From CBDUXT01 sp965371245 (GTDB lineage Bacteria; Planctomycetota; Phycisphaerae; UBA1845), in NCBI GenBank assembly GCA_965371245.1, contig CBDUXT010000031.1, positions 1 to 55,524 on the forward strand: a stretch of 55,524 nucleotides of DNA, written 5' to 3'. The notes beneath the pieces are model-generated. The model made no database searches. It saw only the letters and a program-made list of their open reading frames with translations, and was not told the origin of the DNA. Below are positions 17,301-25,162 of the stretch, piece after piece. A program made the position numbers and the translations under genes. The first letter of the stretch is position 1. Each line of letters begins with the position of its first letter.

Positions 17301-17705
17301 GAGTCCGTTCTTGTTGCCTGTCACACGGATAACGTACCGATCGAGGCTACAGCCGGCCACCGCCGTCGTCACGATGTCGTCGGCGATACGGATCCCGCCG
17401 TTGCCGGACGGCCCAAAGGAAAACGGCCCTCGCGTGTTGCTGTAGACAAGTTTCCCCGGCCCGCCGCCCGAGGCAGCCTGTCCACCGCCGGCCAACACGG
17501 CAACCCGCCTGACCTTGGCGTTGTGCAACAATGGCCTGGAAAGAGCCTGGAGGTCGGCCGCCGTAGATGCGCGCGACGCCGGCTGGCCGACCGTCGTCTT
17601 CTCCGCAACGGTCTCGCCGCGCGTTTGTGCTTCCGCCACCGGAGCCGACACAAATGCCACCAGAACAACACCGATGGTCGGCATCGTGCAGGCGAACCGA
17701 CGCAT
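14397..17705 (-). CDS. Large secreted Cys-rich protein with C-terminal dockerin-like repeat
   Basis: About 1100 residues. I place the start at ATG 17705, where MRRFACTMPTIGVVLVAFVS and PVAEAQT make a good signal peptide; starts at 17762 or 17927 only add non-signal residues. The N-terminal half has jelly-roll-like repeats on exposed surface-protein text (GGIRIADDIVTT, TIRFADDITLS). A Cys-dense middle follows (CVGGSNHGNGCF, CCQDVCEVDPYCC), with about 50 Cys overall. Two PPC-like beta domains come next (DLWYEWTAPTTGHATIS), then a dockerin-type C-terminus with GNVNADAVTDANDVGALI and ADIDRSGSIGPGDLLRLI. It is convergent with the metalloprotease. The function is unknown; it is probably cell-surface or secreted. 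Confidence 0.8.
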   Translation of the reverse strand: MRRFACTMPTIGVVLVAFVSAPVAEAQTRGETVAEKTTVGQPASRASTAADLQALSRPLLHNAKVRRVAVLAGGGQAASGGGPGKLVYSNTRGPFSFGPSGNGGIRIADDIVTTAVAGCSLDRYVIRVTGNKNGLLDTRPFTVTVALYDSCPGAVLFPVPIPGTECQATIVPTQADELHDVECVIPAGVDIPLPSTLYVAVTFDRGNVGWVVGAPAERGFSADRFDFPGFACAARLGGFPLFPHASYYTQIFVRACATAFPAYHNTQQDGDPFTPGQTIRFADDITLSRSDCRMVGYKVSAKGHCSSCGGALLVDLKTALSNTDPETGNRIPGTDGMEFLFTNKVQVLHFEFDPPIPVPRSFFITFATGSSVVGPIVTERRADIGETADTYAVYQGAAPTGAWVFRDFGAVPWSAFDVTVFCEGDPPLGACCDTIITQDKTCRGGLNAGQACFDRDDCLGCVGGSNHGNGCFVDSQCPDGECPVHPQCVGESVCSQLPEMNCPFNTWMEAEACDPDPFTPGCGRAACCKPDDTCENLTFSDCVAVPPVERFRVWNRSDLCETLEEPCKFNACIQREGDCLIASSSPGCRDPFCCQDVCEVDPYCCSVEWDRFCLRGAEACAFISPPNDPCFAGQDGRGNRGSLPVQANDTVVVGNTGATTSFNEPAFCCDDETPDGQGFRTIWFEFQAVETSTRISTCASDPPVADTLIQVFRVIDDSSPQAACESVDAIACNDDAVECNTGTLSSICATDLVAGETYIVKIGTKSPDETGVLQVDFRSPCTPELVITNDECRLAEPIVAGTTPYDLTGASFDCPGPSCLEPMVNDLWYEWTAPTTGHATISSCGLGGTSAETTLAVYEGCGCPVDESPVICGESGLNLCLGGSRVQFRALEGVCYKVRVGSVLGATTSGDLLLKLNTCPSGPVAFTDPPSGLIDARQPQTPPEAGNLDVFTVSAPPGADDPACWSLCQTLAGGSPSTIASITPSLNDSLLISLDRPIAAGSSISLTYTDRNGFTPTGRFTVHPGNVNADAVTDANDVGALIAILRGELQPRWDSFSADIDRSGSIGPGDLLRLIDLLAGSEAFAPGWNGVSLPENPGPCPN

Positions 17706-18405
17706 TGGGCCGGTGTGCGGACCCGTTCCGCAACCGGTACTTCGCAAGTAGCTGTTCCTCATGGGAATGACACACGCGGCCTTATCATCGCCGGGAATGG
17801 CTCCCCGTGCCTTCCAAGCCGTGAAAACCCGCGGTCCATCGCCGGAAAGCGCGACCGACCCCGCCTCGCGAACCGCCGGCGCCGGGCCACGAAGCCAACC
17901 ATCAGTTCGAGGCTTGCCTATCATCATACCGACATCTCTCCGATGGCCCCTGGGTGACCGGCCGAGCGTTCATTATGCCAATTCCGCTCCCTCGATTCAA
18001 GGTCGGAGATGCGGTCCCGCCTCCGTTCGCGAGGCCGATACGAGTAGGGATTCGGGCCGGGTTTGCGTGCTTGGTCAGGCTCGCGATGGGAATGCGACGC
18101 CCTCGACCTTGGCGTTCAACCAATCAATGCAGGGTCCCAGAGCGAGGGCAACGCGTTAGCCGACCTCCGATTGCGATCAGGGTGTTGTTCATGGAGCTCT
18201 TCGCCCAGGTCGTCGCACGCGGAAGTGGGCGTGGATCGAGGCCGCTCACGGCGCGGTGCGCAAGGCTCCCGCCATCCGCGACTCCCCCGGCCATTCGACC
18301 TCATGGCGAATCGTTGGAACGAGATCAACTCGGTCCCGTAGTCGAAATCCTGGCGAGCGCTGGACGTGGCCGACGGCAGAGCCGCATGGGTCTCTCGATG
18401 TCAAC
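17706..18405. other. No confident gene
   Basis: Between the start of the Cys-rich dockerin gene and the stop of the broken lipoprotein. The part nearest 18400 may be degraded coding sequence continuing the lipoprotein in other minus frames, for instance LVPTIRHEVEWPG in 18246-18599, but it has stops and no clear family. I see no RNA gene. Confidence 0.4.
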
Positions 18406-18973
18406 TCACTCGAACAGGTCGAAATCGCCGTCCAACGGCAGGGCGGCGTAGTCGGATCCGCCGAGGGTAATCCCGACGGGCGACAGCGAGAAGCCGTCGT
18501 TGCCGTCCTCGGCCCGAATGCGAACGGCATAGCGGTCGAACGGGTAGCCGCCGAAGACATGCCAGCATGCTTGGAAAGCGGCTTCGACATAGGCGGCAAA
18601 ATCTTCCGCAGTCAGGCCCCCACCGGCCTCCAGGAGCGTACGGTCGATGGCAAGGGAAAGCTCTGTTCCGTGGATCGACAAGGTCCGCACAATGGGACGC
18701 GTCATCGAAGTCGAAGTGATCGGCTGCGCCTTGGGATTCGTCCAGCCCGGCCATGTAGCTCAGCTTGGCGACCGGATCACCGGGATCGGTCAGATCGTCG
18801 TCAGCGGGTATGCCGTCAACAGATGTGGTGGTCGGTGGGTCGTCACTCGACGACTCGCTTCCGCCGATGTCGGCCGTGTCAGCCGGGTCCATGGCGCAGC
18901 CAGTTCCGCAAGCGATGGGCGCCACGCATGACAGAGCCAGCAGCAACAGACGGACCGAAACATGACTTGACAT
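18406..18973 (-). pseudogene. Frameshifted lipoprotein, possibly M61-peptidase-related
   Basis: The 5' frame (ATG 18973) encodes a lipoprotein signal, LLLLALSCVAPIACGTGC, then an acidic Ser/Asp-rich linker up to about GLDESQGAADHF. The homologous continuation is in another frame (from about 18730 to a TGA at 18406): PITSTSMTRPIVRTLSIHG, then FQACWHVFGGYPFDRYAVRI. The VFGGYPFDRY motif is seen upstream of the catalytic HExxH in M61 glycyl aminopeptidases, but here the HExxH part is missing. The shift fits a 1-nt insertion or 2-nt deletion near 18725. The M61 link is a weak resemblance. Confidence 0.5.
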
Positions 18974-18982
18974 GGCTACAGG

Positions 18983-20092
18983 CTACGGAATCCAACGCGG
19001 GCACAGGAGGCTGAAGTTGTGGCCGTTGGTGTCCGTCTCCAGGAACGGTCCCGCGGCATGGGTGGCTGTCCCCGTCGCCAGGTCGTACGTGAAGATATGC
19101 ACGGCCTCGGACCCGCTGCTGTCTGACGCAACGGCGTCGAACACGATCTTGTTGTTCGCTCCCCAGTTGAGCGAGATCGGCAGGGCCACCGCGTCCTCGA
19201 CGACATCGCCCGCGGGGACCAATGTCCAACCGATCGCGGCCACGGCGTTGACCACGGCGGTCGCGAGTTCTCCGTTCCCCAAAGCCGGGTCGTTTCCCTG
19301 AACGGAGGCGAGCGGATCGGGGATTTGCGTCCCGTCCGAGGCGCTCAATGCCAGAAACCCCCGGTTGAGAAGCAAGGAGCCGTCGGGGCTCCAGGTCCGG
19401 TGCGCGATGCCGATCGGGGTGTTGTCGAAGCAACGGAGCTGCGAACCGTCGGCGCCGTTGAGGAGGCACACGCGCCCGGGGTCCACCTCGTTGGAGACAT
19501 CGACGTGCGCGTAGGAGATCATCGCGCCGTCGGGAGACCATTCCGGCCACTCCGCGCAAACCGTGTCGCCGGTGACGACCATGCTTAGATCGGATCCGTC
19601 GGAGTTCCCGAAGGCTAGGTGGATCGGCCCGCAGCCGTTGGTCGGCTCCGGCGGCGTCACCTCCTGGAAGGCGATCTTTGATCCGTCGGCGCTCAGGGCG
19701 ACGCGCAGCGGATCGTGGCCTGTGATGCCCTCGAACTGATTGACGCGACCGTCCCGGAACAGCACGACGAGTTGCCCCGGCTCGCGATCCCGAAGACTGA
19801 ACGCAATCGCCTGACCATCCCCGGACACGGCCGGGCACGCGGGGCGCTGTGCTTCGATGAGCGTGGACACCGCGTCGCCTTGCTCGGTGGTGGTTGTCAG
19901 TTTTCCGCTTTCGATATCCGCGTACACGATCCGTCCGGAGACCCAGGCGCCGGCAAACATGGGGCCGGTGTCGCCTCCTCCACTCATCTCGCCCTGATTG
20001 CCGTCAGCGGCGTCGCCCGTCATCGGCGTACAACTGAGCAAGGTAAGGCAGGCCGAAAGGAACGAGGCATAGCCGGCCGTGCGGACGTCCAT
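18983..20092 (-). CDS. TolB-like beta-propeller lipoprotein
   Basis: A 369-residue exported protein with a lipobox at the end of the signal (FLSACLTLLSC). It then shows PD40/TolB-type propeller blades: ACPAVSGDGQAIAFSLRD, RVALSADGSKIAFQE, EWPEWSPDGAMISYAHVD and HRTWSPDGSLLL. A ribosome-binding site GGAGAG lies 5 nt before ATG 20092. It is a periplasmic or surface propeller of unknown ligand. It is encoded 9 nt upstream of the broken lipoprotein gene on the same strand, so the two were probably one transcript. A role in Tol-Pal is not implied. Confidence 0.75.
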   Translation of the reverse strand: MDVRTAGYASFLSACLTLLSCTPMTGDAADGNQGEMSGGGDTGPMFAGAWVSGRIVYADIESGKLTTTTEQGDAVSTLIEAQRPACPAVSGDGQAIAFSLRDREPGQLVVLFRDGRVNQFEGITGHDPLRVALSADGSKIAFQEVTPPEPTNGCGPIHLAFGNSDGSDLSMVVTGDTVCAEWPEWSPDGAMISYAHVDVSNEVDPGRVCLLNGADGSQLRCFDNTPIGIAHRTWSPDGSLLLNRGFLALSASDGTQIPDPLASVQGNDPALGNGELATAVVNAVAAIGWTLVPAGDVVEDAVALPISLNWGANNKIVFDAVASDSSGSEAVHIFTYDLATGTATHAAGPFLETDTNGHNFSLLCPRWIP

Positions 20093-20199
20093 GTGCGCTC
20101 TCCATCTGACGCACCTGTCGCGGTGCTGTGGCGATCATCTACTCTTGGTATCGGTCCGTGCTTCCCCTCGCTCGGCCTCCTGGGCGAAGGGCCTGGGAC
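20093..20199. other. No confident gene
   Basis: The region between the TolB-like gene and the IS110 relic may hold the degraded tail of the relic. I see nothing else. Confidence 0.4.
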
Positions 20200-20568
20200 G
20201 GTAGGCGACGGGCAAGGCGGTTTGCGGGCCGTCGCCGAGCATCCCCCCTGCCGGTAAGGTTTTGAGCCTGATAGCCTCTCGCCGGCGCGTGGCCGGCCAG
20301 ACCTCGCACCAAGGGTGCTGCCGGCCAAGCGTGGATCCAGACCGGCGGCCATCATTTCGTCGCCGAGCCGGCCCCAGCCAAAGGTGCCTTCCATGATCAC
20401 CGGTGTCCCCGCCGGCCAATCGCTCAGCTACTTATGCAGCCGAACGCGGTTGTCGTGCTCGAGCCGTTGCCGCCAAATGATGCGACCGTCCTCATCCCGG
20501 GCCGTGATTCGGCTGAACAGCCGATGGCAATCACAACCCACCTGTGCTACCGTTCGATTCGTCTTCAT
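20200..20568 (-). pseudogene. Degraded IS110-type transposase (N-terminal part)
   Basis: From ATG 20568 the frame reads MKTNRTVAQVGCDCHRLFSR, then ITARDEDGRIIWRQRLEHDN and a TAG after RVRLHK. The same frame continues after the stop as WPAGTPVIMEGTFGWGRLGD and AAGLDPRLAG. This matches the N-terminal RuvC-like DEDD domain of IS110-family transposases, whose motifs are VGxDxH and EGTFGWG. After LDPRLAG the homology jumps frame and appears to skip about 30 residues, resuming at PWCEVWPATRRREAI. So it carries a stop, a frameshift and a deletion, and is inactive. Confidence 0.75.
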
Positions 20569-20590
20569 GGCTGTCTCCCAATGTCCATGT

Positions 20591-20648
20591 TCTCACGCCG
20601 GAGATCTTATACTCCGGCGGGAGACAGCCTTTCATGGGATTACCGACT
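20591..20648. repeat. 58-nt hairpin repeat, copy 2
   Basis: Matches 1-58 at 57 of 58 positions. It lies between the IS110 relic and the 3' end of the VCBS lipoprotein gene and overlaps that gene's stop codon. GGCTGTCTCCC at 20569-20579 and GGGAGACAGCC at 20620-20630 form a further inverted repeat around it. Confidence 0.85.
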
Positions 20649-22152
20649 ACCGACGGGTATTGCGGAACCAGGCGAGGGCGTCGTTACTCAGTCCGCTGAG
20701 CCCGTTTCGGTCCAGTGTGACGACAAGGTCCCGCCGTCCGTCGCCATCGAGGTCAACGACAACAATCGTGTTGATGAACGTGTCGCCGCCGAGTTCGTTG
20801 GAGGTCACGTTGGGGTCGGTCGAAATGGCGGCATCGGACGAGCCCTCGTCAACGATGACGTTTTCCCGCCACTGATCGAACACGGTCGCGGATGTTCCGC
20901 TGTCGAACCAGGCCAGCGCACCGCCCGCCGCGACGATCACGTCGAGCCGCCCGTTGGAGTCGACGTCTTCCAGCGCCATCGCAGCCGGCGCGCGGGACGT
21001 GAATTCCGCGATGGTGAACACCTGCCACGGAATGCTGCGAAGCGGGGCGGTCGTCGCGGCGGCCGGACCCTTGAGCCACTGCAACAGTCGTCCTTTGGTC
21101 GAACGCACGACCACGTCGTTCATTCCGTCGCCGTCAATGTCGCGGATGGCGACCGTGTCGGCCCCGGTCCCAATCTGTGCAATAAGCCCCACCTGCCACC
21201 CGCCGTCGGAGGTGTTGAACGGGTCGTCCGGGTTCACCAGAATCGGGTTGCGGTACCACCGTACGTTCATGGTGGCCGCATCGGGGAACGTCGCGACGAT
21301 GTCCATATCTCCGTCGTTATCGATGTCGGCGATGGCCACGTCCTTGATGACGCCGCCCTGGGGAACCGAGTCTGGAATGCGCGTGCCGGTCCACGTGCCG
21401 TCTCGCACCGCGCCCGGCCCATTGTTCGTGAAGACCACCGCGTCCGACGTCCCCTCACCGCAGGCAGAGTTCCATGCCACGACGATGTCCTGATCGAAGT
21501 CGCCGTCCATGTCGCCCACGGTCATGGCCGTGAAGCCGCCCTCCTCGGGCAGCCCGCTTGCCTCGCCGGCGCCTTGAAGGAAGGACGCCCCGATGGGTAC
21601 CTCTTCCCACGCCAACGCATTGGTGGCATCGGCACCGTCAGTCGGACCCATGTACAGCATGATGAGTCCGGAAAGCCCGGTCGCCGGCTGCTCGCTGTCC
21701 AGGCACGCCGCGCCGGCCACCAGCGATTCCTTGACCAGCACGGCGATGTCCATCCTTCCGTCTCGGTCGAAGTCGGCCACTGCCAACCCGGAGACACCCA
21801 CGGCCGGAATGCTGCCCGCCAACGTCAGCGTTTCGAAGGATACCGTCCCACCCGAGCGCCGCTGCAAATGAAGCTGAACGGGTTGCGACTGGTTCCAGGC
21901 CGACACCAGGTCCGTCAACCCGTCGCCGTCGAGATCGCCCGCGCGGACGAACTGTGGACCGGCCGAGTCCTCGGAACGCGGATCGACCTGAAACACGCTG
22001 AAGAAGCTTTGGGTCAGACCGGTGTCGAGAAAATCTCCGCCCGGTGCCGCGGTGAAGTTCGGCGCGCAGGCGACGATCGCCGCCGCGGTCGCAACGGACC
22101 CCGTGAACGTGACAAGAACCAGACCCCTGGGAAGACGAAACGATGACTTCAT
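20647..22152 (-). CDS. FG-GAP/VCBS-repeat lipoprotein
   Basis: A 501-residue exported protein starting MKSSFRLPRGLVLVTFTGSV, with a lipobox-like AAAIVAC near residue 29. It contains repeated Ca-binding VCBS/FG-GAP units of the integrin-propeller type: AGDLDGDGLTDLVSAWN, VADFDRDGRMDIAVLV, VGDMDGDFDQDIVVAWN, IADIDNDGDMDIVATFP, IRDIDGDGMNDVVV and VVDLDGDGRRDLVVTLD. About six to seven blades are visible. Its function is unknown; such proteins are usually extracellular. Its stop overlaps the 58-nt repeat. Confidence 0.85.
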   Translation of the reverse strand: MKSSFRLPRGLVLVTFTGSVATAAAIVACAPNFTAAPGGDFLDTGLTQSFFSVFQVDPRSEDSAGPQFVRAGDLDGDGLTDLVSAWNQSQPVQLHLQRRSGGTVSFETLTLAGSIPAVGVSGLAVADFDRDGRMDIAVLVKESLVAGAACLDSEQPATGLSGLIMLYMGPTDGADATNALAWEEVPIGASFLQGAGEASGLPEEGGFTAMTVGDMDGDFDQDIVVAWNSACGEGTSDAVVFTNNGPGAVRDGTWTGTRIPDSVPQGGVIKDVAIADIDNDGDMDIVATFPDAATMNVRWYRNPILVNPDDPFNTSDGGWQVGLIAQIGTGADTVAIRDIDGDGMNDVVVRSTKGRLLQWLKGPAAATTAPLRSIPWQVFTIAEFTSRAPAAMALEDVDSNGRLDVIVAAGGALAWFDSGTSATVFDQWRENVIVDEGSSDAAISTDPNVTSNELGGDTFINTIVVVDLDGDGRRDLVVTLDRNGLSGLSNDALAWFRNTRR

Positions 22153-22575
22153 GGGTTATTCCCTCTGAGCAAAGCAATGGCCGACAAGAAGGCGCGGATA
22201 ATCGCCGTTTGAGTTATCGGTTTGGCTATCAGGCGCCTTTTGCTGTCCGGGTTGAGTCGTTCGAGCCTGCCCCGCCGTGTGATGTCATCGACCTATAAAA
22301 ACGCTGGTACTGCGACACAGGTGAATCGCTGGGTCATCCGAGCCGCGACCGTGAGGGAGCGACTGTCCTTGCCAAGGTGGGGGACTCGAATGGTCTCCGA
22401 ATTCGCGACCTCCACGGCTAAAGCCATGGGGCACCCCATCCCACCCGTTTTGCTTTATCGACGCGCTAGGCATCCCCGATTGGGATGGCAGCGTCCAGCT
22501 CCAGATGGGGTAGCGGTTGCTCCGAGACGGCGCCCGGTGTTTGATCCCCGCGCGTTGGTCGGTACGATTCGAGCC
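22153..22575. other. Intergenic stretch with dispersed repeats
   Basis: Between the divergent VCBS lipoprotein and cytidylate kinase genes. It holds a REP-like arm at 22334-22362 and a second hairpin-like segment, CCACGGCTAAAGCCATGGGG, near 22419-22438. The open frame running into cmk from 22222 has no support before 22576. Confidence 0.6.
22334..22362 (+). repeat. REP-like half-palindrome
   Basis: CCGAGCCGCGACCGTGAGGG and flanks, identical to the core at 61-92 and lying in the intergenic stretch before cmk. Confidence 0.85.
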
Positions 22576-23253
22576 ATGATTATCACGATCGACGGTCCTG
22601 CCGGTTCGGGGAAATCGACGGCCGCGCGGAAGCTGGCCGCTCGGCTGGAGATTGCCTACCTGGACACCGGGGCGATGTACCGTGCGATTGCGCACGCGGC
22701 CTGTCAGCGCGGTCTCAGCTTCGACGACGACGACGCCCTGCTGCAGGTGGCTCGGTCGGTGAATCTCGAGGTGGACTGCGGCCCGACGCACACGCGCGTC
22801 CGCGTCGATGGGCACGACGTGAGTGAGGCGATCCGCACCCTATCGGTCAGTTCTGTGACGCCGTTTGTTGCGCGTCACCAGGCGATCCGTGCCCTGCTGG
22901 CGTCCCGACAGCGCGAGATCGGGCGGCGGCTCGGCGCGTTCGTGGCGGAGGGACGAGACCAGGGCAGCCAGGTTTTCCCCAATGCCGATGTGAAGTTCGT
23001 TCTCGAGGCGTCGATCGACAAACGAGCGCACCGGCGGGCTCAGGAGATGGCGGCCGACGGTGAAGATGTCGCAATTGCAGATGTAGTTGAAAATCTTCGT
23101 GCCCGGGATGAGGGAGACGCGAAGCAGTGGGAGTCGTTGCTGGAGCCGGGGAAAGCGGTCGTGATCGATACGTCCGAGATGTCCCTGGCTGACGTCATCG
23201 ACCGTATGATCGACGAGATATCGACCGTGAGGACGTCCCAGGAGCGATCCTGA
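22576..23253 (+). CDS. cmk: Cytidylate kinase
   Basis: A 225-residue nucleoside monophosphate kinase phosphorylating CMP and dCMP with ATP in pyrimidine salvage. The P-loop GPAGSGKST lies at 7-15, and AYLDTGAMYRAIA is the Cmk-specific substrate motif. FVAEGRDQGSQVFPNADVKF matches the conserved GRDxGTxVFPxA segment, and RRAQEM and RDEGDAKQ the lid and catalytic Arg region. The longer frame from 22222 overlaps repeats, so ATG 22576 is the start. It stands alone before the T2SS locus. Confidence 0.93.
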   Translation: MIITIDGPAGSGKSTAARKLAARLEIAYLDTGAMYRAIAHAACQRGLSFDDDDALLQVARSVNLEVDCGPTHTRVRVDGHDVSEAIRTLSVSSVTPFVARHQAIRALLASRQREIGRRLGAFVAEGRDQGSQVFPNADVKFVLEASIDKRAHRRAQEMAADGEDVAIADVVENLRARDEGDAKQWESLLEPGKAVVIDTSEMSLADVIDRMIDEISTVRTSQERS

Positions 23254-23673
23254 ACATCCCCCGGGCTCGATTTCCCGTCTCTGCGGCGGCGGCCCGTCTG
23301 CCTCCCCTCCCGACCGCATACCGGCTTGCGACCCATTTCAGGGGCGTCGGGCGGCCTCGTTTTCCCTCTGGGCGCGGCGAATCAGCGTAGCAAGCAGTCC
23401 CATGCCGGCACGACGTGGCTCAATCCGTGCGAGCACTCGCAATTTCACAGGTTTTCCACATCCCACGGGTTGCTTGGCTCTTGGGTCCGATGACGCCTGA
23501 ATAGGGCCGATAATGAGTCCCGCGTGGAAGAATCCACAGACGCGCAATCTGCAATCGTGCGGCGAGCGCGGTGTACAATGGATAGGTAGCCGCGGGGGAG
23601 TTCGCCCGCGGACCGAGGCGACGCACCAGGCGAACAGCGTGATTGACGCACCTGAGTCGGGGGAATACCGTAG
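23254..23673. other. No gene seen; weak promoter-like site
   Basis: No supported gene between cmk and the T2SS run. TACAAT at 23574-23579 resembles a -10 hexamer, with only a poor -35 (TGCAAT, 18 nt upstream), and could drive the leader ORF and gspF. Confidence 0.3.
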
Positions 23674-23844
23674 ATGAGAGCAACGCAACCCGCACGTACT
23701 GTGATGGAGCACGGTAGGACCATGGATGGTCACATCGCGTCACCCGTTCCGCGCCCCCGTTCTTTCCGCGTCCACGCGCTCGATCAAGGTTGGGCGCTGC
23801 GCGTCATCTCACCCGGCTTCGACGTGGAGGTGGCAGGTGCCTAG
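23674..23844 (+). CDS. Possible 56-codon leader ORF overlapping the gspF start
   Basis: ATG 23674 to TAG 23842-23844 encodes MRATQPARTVMEHGRTMDGH and 36 more residues, ending VEVAGA. Its stop lies 3 nt after the gspF GTG start codon at 23837-23839, so ribosomes terminating here could re-initiate on gspF. No known family. It may also be chance; support is only its position. Confidence 0.3.
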   Translation: MRATQPARTVMEHGRTMDGHIASPVPRPRSFRVHALDQGWALRVISPGFDVEVAGA

Positions 23845-25036
23845 CTACTCCTACCGAGCCATGAGTTCGGACGGGCAATCGATGTCCGGCGTGCTGACGG
23901 CCGAGAACTACCAGGTCGCGCTGCGCATGCTCGACGAGCAGTCGCTCTACCCGATCAAGGTGACCGAGGGGATCGAGTCGGGCAAGCTTTCGATCGGGCG
24001 ACGTCGCAAGGTCAAGGGTCGCGACCTGACCATCTTTTACAGCCAGCTTTCTGATCTGCTTCGCGCGGGCGTGCCGATGCTGCGATCGCTCGACGTGCTC
24101 TCGCGGCAAGCCACCAGGGGCGCGCTCGGCAACATCGTCAAGGAGCTGCGCGAGGACGTGGCCGGCGGAATGTCGCTGGGTGACGCGATGGCCAAACACC
24201 CGCAAGCCTTCGGGTCGCTACAGGCGTCGATGGTTCGCGCCGGCGAGTCGGGCGGCTTCCTGGAGGACGTGCTCGAACGCATCGCCATCTTCTCGGAGAA
24301 ACAGGACGAGCTTCGCAACAAAGTTGTCGGAGCGATGATCTACCCGTTGATTCTTGTTGTTGTCGGGTCGTGCGTGATGCTCTTGTTGATGATGTTTGTC
24401 GTGCCCAAGATCAGGCAGTTCCTCCGGCCTGAAACCTTCAACGTCTTGACCATCGCCGTCTTCGGCGTATGCGATGCGATCCGAGATCATTACGCACTGA
24501 TGATTCTGATCGCTGCGGCCGTGTGGGCGACGTTTTCGTCGATCAAGCGGACCGAGGCCGGCCACCGCGCGTTCGAGAAGTTCAAGCTGCATGCACCGCT
24601 TTTCGGAAATATTTTTACCATGGTGGCGATCTGCCGTTTCTGCCGCATTCTCGGCACGATGTTGCACAACGGCGTGCCCATCCTTCAGGCGTTGAAGATA
24701 TCGAAAGACTCGGCCGGCAACCTGATCCTCGCCGAGGTGATCGCCGAGGCGGGCGACAGCGTGCGAAAAGGGGCGGCCCTTTCCACGCCGCTCGGCGAGT
24801 GTGGTCTGTTTCCTCCGATCGTGGTGGACATGATCTCGGTGGCGGAAGAGGGCAACAACCTGGAAACCGTGCTGGTGCAGATCGCGGACACGAACGAGGC
24901 GCGAACGGCCCGGACGATTGACCTGTCGGTACGTATTCTCGAGCCGATCCTGCTGGCGATCATGGCGGGGATGGTGTTCTGTATCGCGGTTGGGTTGCTC
25001 TTGCCCATCCTGACGATGGGTTCGGGCATTGAATGA
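23837..25036 (+). CDS. gspF: Type II secretion inner-membrane platform protein GspF
   Basis: A 399-residue polytopic GspF/PilC protein. The GTG at 23837 is the likely start because GGAGG lies 6 nt before it and the product then begins MPSYSYRAMSSDGQ, as GspF proteins do; the longer frame is not needed. Two T2SSF domains are visible: FYSQLSDLLRAGVPMLRSLD with MVRAGESGGFL, and FCRILGTMLHNGVPILQALK with MISVAEEGNNLETVL. Membrane segments are MIYPLILVVVGSCVMLLLMM, a middle segment and a C-terminal ILEPILLAIMAGMVFCIAVG. It organises pseudopilus assembly with GspE, which is not in this window. First gene of the run. Confidence 0.95.
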   Translation: MPSYSYRAMSSDGQSMSGVLTAENYQVALRMLDEQSLYPIKVTEGIESGKLSIGRRRKVKGRDLTIFYSQLSDLLRAGVPMLRSLDVLSRQATRGALGNIVKELREDVAGGMSLGDAMAKHPQAFGSLQASMVRAGESGGFLEDVLERIAIFSEKQDELRNKVVGAMIYPLILVVVGSCVMLLLMMFVVPKIRQFLRPETFNVLTIAVFGVCDAIRDHYALMILIAAAVWATFSSIKRTEAGHRAFEKFKLHAPLFGNIFTMVAICRFCRILGTMLHNGVPILQALKISKDSAGNLILAEVIAEAGDSVRKGAALSTPLGECGLFPPIVVDMISVAEEGNNLETVLVQIADTNEARTARTIDLSVRILEPILLAIMAGMVFCIAVGLLLPILTMGSGIE

Positions 25037-25162
25037 CAAGGGTATGGCTCGCGAAGAAGAAGGCGAACGGTTCGGTGTCCGATTCAGTGTGGTCGGGCGC
25101 CGCGAGGAATGATTCGTGTGGGTGACCCATTCCCGGGGCGCCTGGACTAAAGGAGAAGTGAC

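Noticed and set aside
16794..17957. Plus-strand frame of 387 codons opposite the Cys-rich dockerin gene
   Set aside because: Shadow frame with no domain; the minus frame has a signal peptide, Cys pattern and dockerin.
18246..18599. HExxH-like text HEVEW as the missing M61 active site
   Set aside because: It is in a third frame, lacks the second His, and has no supporting context.
20434..22146. Long plus-strand frame of 570 codons opposite the VCBS lipoprotein gene
   Set aside because: It is the reverse shadow of the minus-strand gene, is Arg/Gly/His-rich with no domain, and starts in the IS110 relic.
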